This document shows positions 60,976 through 64,000 of a DNA stretch of 64,000 nt, in pieces. Position 1 is the first letter of the stretch; each line of letters opens with the position of its first letter. The notes beneath the pieces were generated by a model that was not told the origin of the DNA, searched no databases, and saw only the letters and a list, made by a program, of their open reading frames with translations. This stretch comes from AC-32 sp963717475 (lineage in GTDB: Bacteria > Actinomycetota > Thermoleophilia > Gaiellales > Gaiellaceae): assembly GCA_963717475.1 (NCBI GenBank), contig OY970337.1:2790001-2854000 (forward strand), read 5' to 3'. The translations under genes were made by a program, and so were the position numbers.

Positions 60976-61693
60976 GTGCGGCTGAGGCTAACGCTGGAGT
61001 ACGACGGCACCGGCTTCCGCGGCTGGGCCGCACAGCCCGGGCTGTCGCACCGTCGAGGGCGTGCTGCAGGAGGCGCTGGGCGACGTCTTCGAGGCCTGGT
61101 CGGAGCTGCGGGTCGCGGGGCGAACCGACACGGGCGTGCACGCGCTCGCCCAGGTCGCCTCGGTCGAGGTCGAGGGCGGCGCGCCGGTCGAGCGCGCGGC
61201 TCCGGCGCTGAACGCCAGGCTGCCCGACGACGTGGCCGTGAGCGCCGCAGAGCCGGCGGCGCCGGACTTCGACGCGCGCTACCTCGCCCGCGCTCGCAGC
61301 TATCGCTACCGGGTCTACCGCCGTGCCGAGCGCTCGCCGTTCGAGGCGCGGCGCTCCTGGTGGTATCCGTACCCGCTCGAGGAGGAGCAGCTCGCCGAGT
61401 CGGCCGACCTGCTGCTCGGCGAGCACGACTTCCGCGCCTTCACGCCGACCGAGACGCAGCACAAGGTCTTCACGCGAACGGTCGAGTCGGCGGTGTGGCA
61501 CCGGCGCGAGGAGGCGCTCGAGCTCGAGATCACGGCGGACTCGTTCCTGCGCCACATGGTGCGGACGCTCGTCGGCACGATGCTCGAGCAGTCGCCGCGA
61601 GAGCTGGAGCAGCTGCTCGACGGCGGTCACCGCAGCGACGCAGGCACGACCGCTCCGCCCTGGGGCCTCTACCTGGTTTCCGTCCGCTACTAG
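60976..61693 (+). CDS. truA: tRNA pseudouridine(38-40) synthase (one frame break)
   Basis: GTG 60976 starts RLRLTLEYDGTGFRGWAAQP. The catalytic aspartate is in VAGRTDTGVHALAQVASVEV, and FRAFTPTETQHKVFTRTVES and ITADSFLRHMVRTLVGTMLE are family signatures. One extra base near 61044 separates QPGL from RTVEGVLQEAL. Corrected length is 238 residues. Confidence 0.95.
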
Positions 61694-61698
61694 CTCGC

Positions 61699-61704
61699 TA
61701 GGAT
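61699..61704 (+). promoter_or_regulatory. -10 box before ligA
   Basis: CGCTAGGATCG contains TAGGAT, 7 nt before the ligA GTG. The short distance would give a leaderless or nearly leaderless mRNA. No -35 was identified. Confidence 0.35.
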
Positions 61705-61711
61705 CGAAGCG

Positions 61712-63728
61712 GTGGCGACGAGGACGCAGAAGGACGTCCAGCAGCGGCTCGACGAGCTGCGCGAGCAGGTCGACCACCACCTCCACCGCTACCACGTGCT
61801 CGACGAGCCGGAGATCTCCGACGCCGAGTACGACCGGCTCTTCGACGAGCTGAAGGCGCTCGAGGACGAGCACCCCGACCTGATCACGCCCGACTCGCCG
61901 ACCCAGCGCGTGGGCGCGCCGCCGAGCGAGCGCTTCCAGAAGGTGCAGCACCTGACGCCGATGGGCTCGCTCGAGAAGGTGACCGACGACGAGAGCCTGC
62001 TCAAGTGGGCCGACGACGTGCGCAAGCGCCTCGACTCGGACGAGCCGGTCGCCTACGTGATCGAGCCGAAGATCGACGGGCTCGCGATCAACCTCACCTA
62101 CGAGGACGGCCGGCTCGTGCGCGGTGCGACGCGCGGCGACGGCGTGCAGGGCGAGGACGTGACGGTCAACCTGCGCACGATCCCGTCGGTGCCGCTGAAG
62201 ATGCGCGGCGACGGGCTGCCGGCGGTGGCGGAGGTGCGCGGCGAGGTCTACATGCCGCTCTCGGGCTTCCGCGAGCTGAACGAGCGCATCGCCGAGCTCG
62301 GCCAGAAGCTCGCGCCGAACCCGCGCAACGCGGCCGCCGGCTCGCTGCGCCAGAAGGACTCGTCGATCACCGCCTCGCGGCCGCTCGCGGTCTGGGTCTA
62401 CGGCATGGGCGCGCGCGAGGGCGTGCAGCTCGCCTCGCACTGGGAGGAGCTCGAGTGGCTGCGCGAGCACGGCTTCCGCACGAACCCGTTCGCCGAGCGG
62501 CTCGAGTCGATCGAGGAGGTGGCGAAGCGCTGCGCCGAGTGGGAGCGCAGGCGCACCGAGCTCGACTACGAGATCGACGGGATCGTGATCAAGGTCGACT
62601 CGCTCGAGCAGCAGGCGGTGCTCGGCGCGCTGCACTCGCGGCCGCGCTGGGCGCGCGCGTTCAAGTGGGCGCCGATGACCGCGGAGACGACGCTGAACAA
62701 GATCGCGATCCGCGTCGGCCGCACGGGCGCGCTCAACCCCTGGGCGATGCTCGAGCCCGTGCAGGTCGGCGGCGTCACCGTCTCGCGGGCGACGCTGCAC
62801 AACGAGGAGGACATCAACCGCAAGGACATCCGCGAGGGCGACCGCGTGATCGTCCAGCGCGCCGGCGACGTGATCCCGCAGATCGTCGGTCCCGCGGGCG
62901 AGCACCAGCCAAGGGCACGAAGCCGTTCAAGATGCCGAAGAAGTGCCCGCTTTGCGGGGCAAACATCGTCAAGCCCGAGGGCGAGGCGATGCACCGCTGC
63001 CCCAACCGCGCGTGCCCGTCGCGCGGGCCTCGAGACGCTGATCAACTGGGTGCAGGGGCCGGCCGACATCGAGGGCGTCGGCGAGCAGCTGATGCGGCGG
63101 CTCTGGGAGCTCGGCGCTCGTCCGCTCGCTGCCGGACCTCTACCGGCTGACGAAGGAGCAGCTGCTCGAGCTCGACGGCTTCGCGGAGAAGAGCGCGTCG
63201 AACGCGATCGAGGCGATCGAGCTCTCGAAGCGGACGCCGTTCTCGCGCGTGCTGCTCGGGCTCAACATCCCGGACGTCGGCTGGGTCACCGCGCAGAGCC
63301 TCGCGCGGCACTTCGGCTCGGTCGACAAGCTCGCGGCCGCCACGCAGGAGGAGATCGTCGAGGTCGAGGGGATCGGGCCCGAGCGCGCCGAGGCGATCGT
63401 CGAGTGGTTCGCCGACGACGACAACCGCGCGCTCGTCGAGGAGCTGCGGCAGCTCGGCCTGCGCTTCGAGGCCGGGCCCGAGGAGCGGCCGGTCGAAGGG
63501 CCGCTGACCGGCTCGACCTACGTGATCACCGGCACGCTCGAGGGCTTCAGCCGCGACGAGGCGCGCAAGGCGCTCGAGGCGAAGGGCGCGAAGGTCGCGG
63601 ACTCGGTCTCGAAGAAGACGACCGGCGTGGTCGTCGGCGAGAGCCCGGGCTCGAAGGCCGCGAAGGCCGAGCAGCTCGGCGTGCCGGTGCTCGACGAGGC
63701 CGCGCTGAAGAAGCTACTGCGAGGCTAG
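61712..63728 (+). CDS. ligA: NAD-dependent DNA ligase LigA (three frame breaks)
   Basis: Domain Ia (HRYHVLDEPEISDAEYDRLF) is followed by the adenylation domain with the active-site lysine in YVIEPKIDGLAINL. Then come the OB domain (NKIAIRVGRTGALNPWAML), the zinc site (CPLCGANIV, HRCPNRACPSR), the helix-hairpin-helix domain (LLGLNIPDVGWVTAQSLARH) and a C-terminal BRCT domain (LTGSTYVITGTLEGFSRDEA). Frame breaks lie near 62911 (a deletion), 63027 and 63118. Corrected length is 671 residues. The end overlaps the opposing gene. Confidence 0.95.
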
Positions 63729-64000
63729 CGCCGTCGCGAAGCGGTCCTGGGCGCGGCGCGCCCAGTAGGACGAGACCGGGCTGCCGTTCTGCAGCACCGA
63801 GAAGACGTAGCGGCGCTTGACGTAGCCGGAGAGCGCCGAGGCGAGGCTCGTCGTGCCGGTCTTCGCCTGCACGTTGCCGCGCGCGGGCGGCGTGCGCATC
63901 CGGTCGGCGAGCGTGCCGCTCACTGCCGGCGACCGGCAGCGCGGCGAGCAGGTACGGGCGCACGTCGGGATCGGCCCAGGCGGCGCGCAGCAGCGCCGAG
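63714..64000 (-). CDS. dacB: D-alanyl-D-alanine carboxypeptidase (PBP4/S13 family), 3' part
   Basis: Only the C-terminal part is in the window. It shows SGTLADRMRTPPARGNVQAK followed by TGT, so the third penicillin-binding motif is KTGT, and TSLASALSGYVKRRYVFSVL. Upstream RPYLLAALPVAG is the family's segment before the KTG box. A +1 break lies near 63923 between the two. The written frame ends at 63714, 15 nt inside ligA; a one-base correction would instead end it at the CTAG of the ligA stop. Confidence 0.8.
   Translation of the reverse strand, partial: RRCCAPPGPIPTCARTCSPRCRSPAVSGTLADRMRTPPARGNVQAKTGTTSLASALSGYVKRRYVFSVLQNGSPVSSYWARRAQDRFATALASQ

Overview
The window is very GC-rich and looks like a chromosome segment of an actinobacterium, most likely class Thermoleophilia (Gaiellales or Solirubrobacterales relatives). 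That placement is an inference from base composition, a PilBTMNOC-type pilus cluster, C+ zinc forms of S4 and S14, long acidic Ala/Glu/Pro tails on several ribosomal proteins and the actinobacterial RpoC style. No 16S rRNA gene lies in the window.

Layout. (1) 1-15.1 kb: a type IV pilus locus with minor pseudopilins, a PilX-like protein, the prepilin peptidase, the PilB and PilT motor ATPases, two nearly identical tandem major pilins, PilM-N-O, a PilP-position protein, a PilV-like pseudopilin and PilC. Six of its transcription units start with a box reading GCCGATAG or GCCGATAA, with a TCAA/TAAA-like box 15-16 nt upstream. This is the signature of a FliA/WhiG-type (sigma-28) promoter. (2) 15.1-20.1 kb: a flavin monooxygenase and multicopper oxidase pair, a nucleotidyl cyclase fused to a YHS metal-binding domain, and a P-loop ATPase with palindromes over its promoter. 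(3) 20.1-23.9 kb: a five-gene operon (ABC-2 exporter, creatininase family, PNPOx family) in which every junction is a 4-nt overlap. (4) 24.0-36.2 kb: tRNA-Met, rpmG-secE-nusG-rplKA, the L10 leader with rplJL, and rpoBC. (5) 36.2-39.1 kb: a secreted protein of unknown function and a membrane GAF-GGDEF cyclase, inserted between rpoC and the str operon. (6) 39.4-60.4 kb: the str, S10, spc and alpha operons without a break (rpsL to rplQ), with secY-adk-map, an M29 aminopeptidase and infA inside. (7) 60.4-64 kb: a VIT1/CCC1-like membrane protein, truA, ligA and the 3' end of a PBP4-type carboxypeptidase.

A pervasive oddity is reading-frame breakage. I count about 50 single-base indels, mostly +1, in genes that cannot be dispensable (rpoB four, rpoC five, fusA two, and many ribosomal proteins). 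They are rare before 26.7 kb (three seen) and dense after it. This fits uncorrected single-molecule sequencing error far better than biology. Genes are annotated here over their full corrected extent, and the break points are given.
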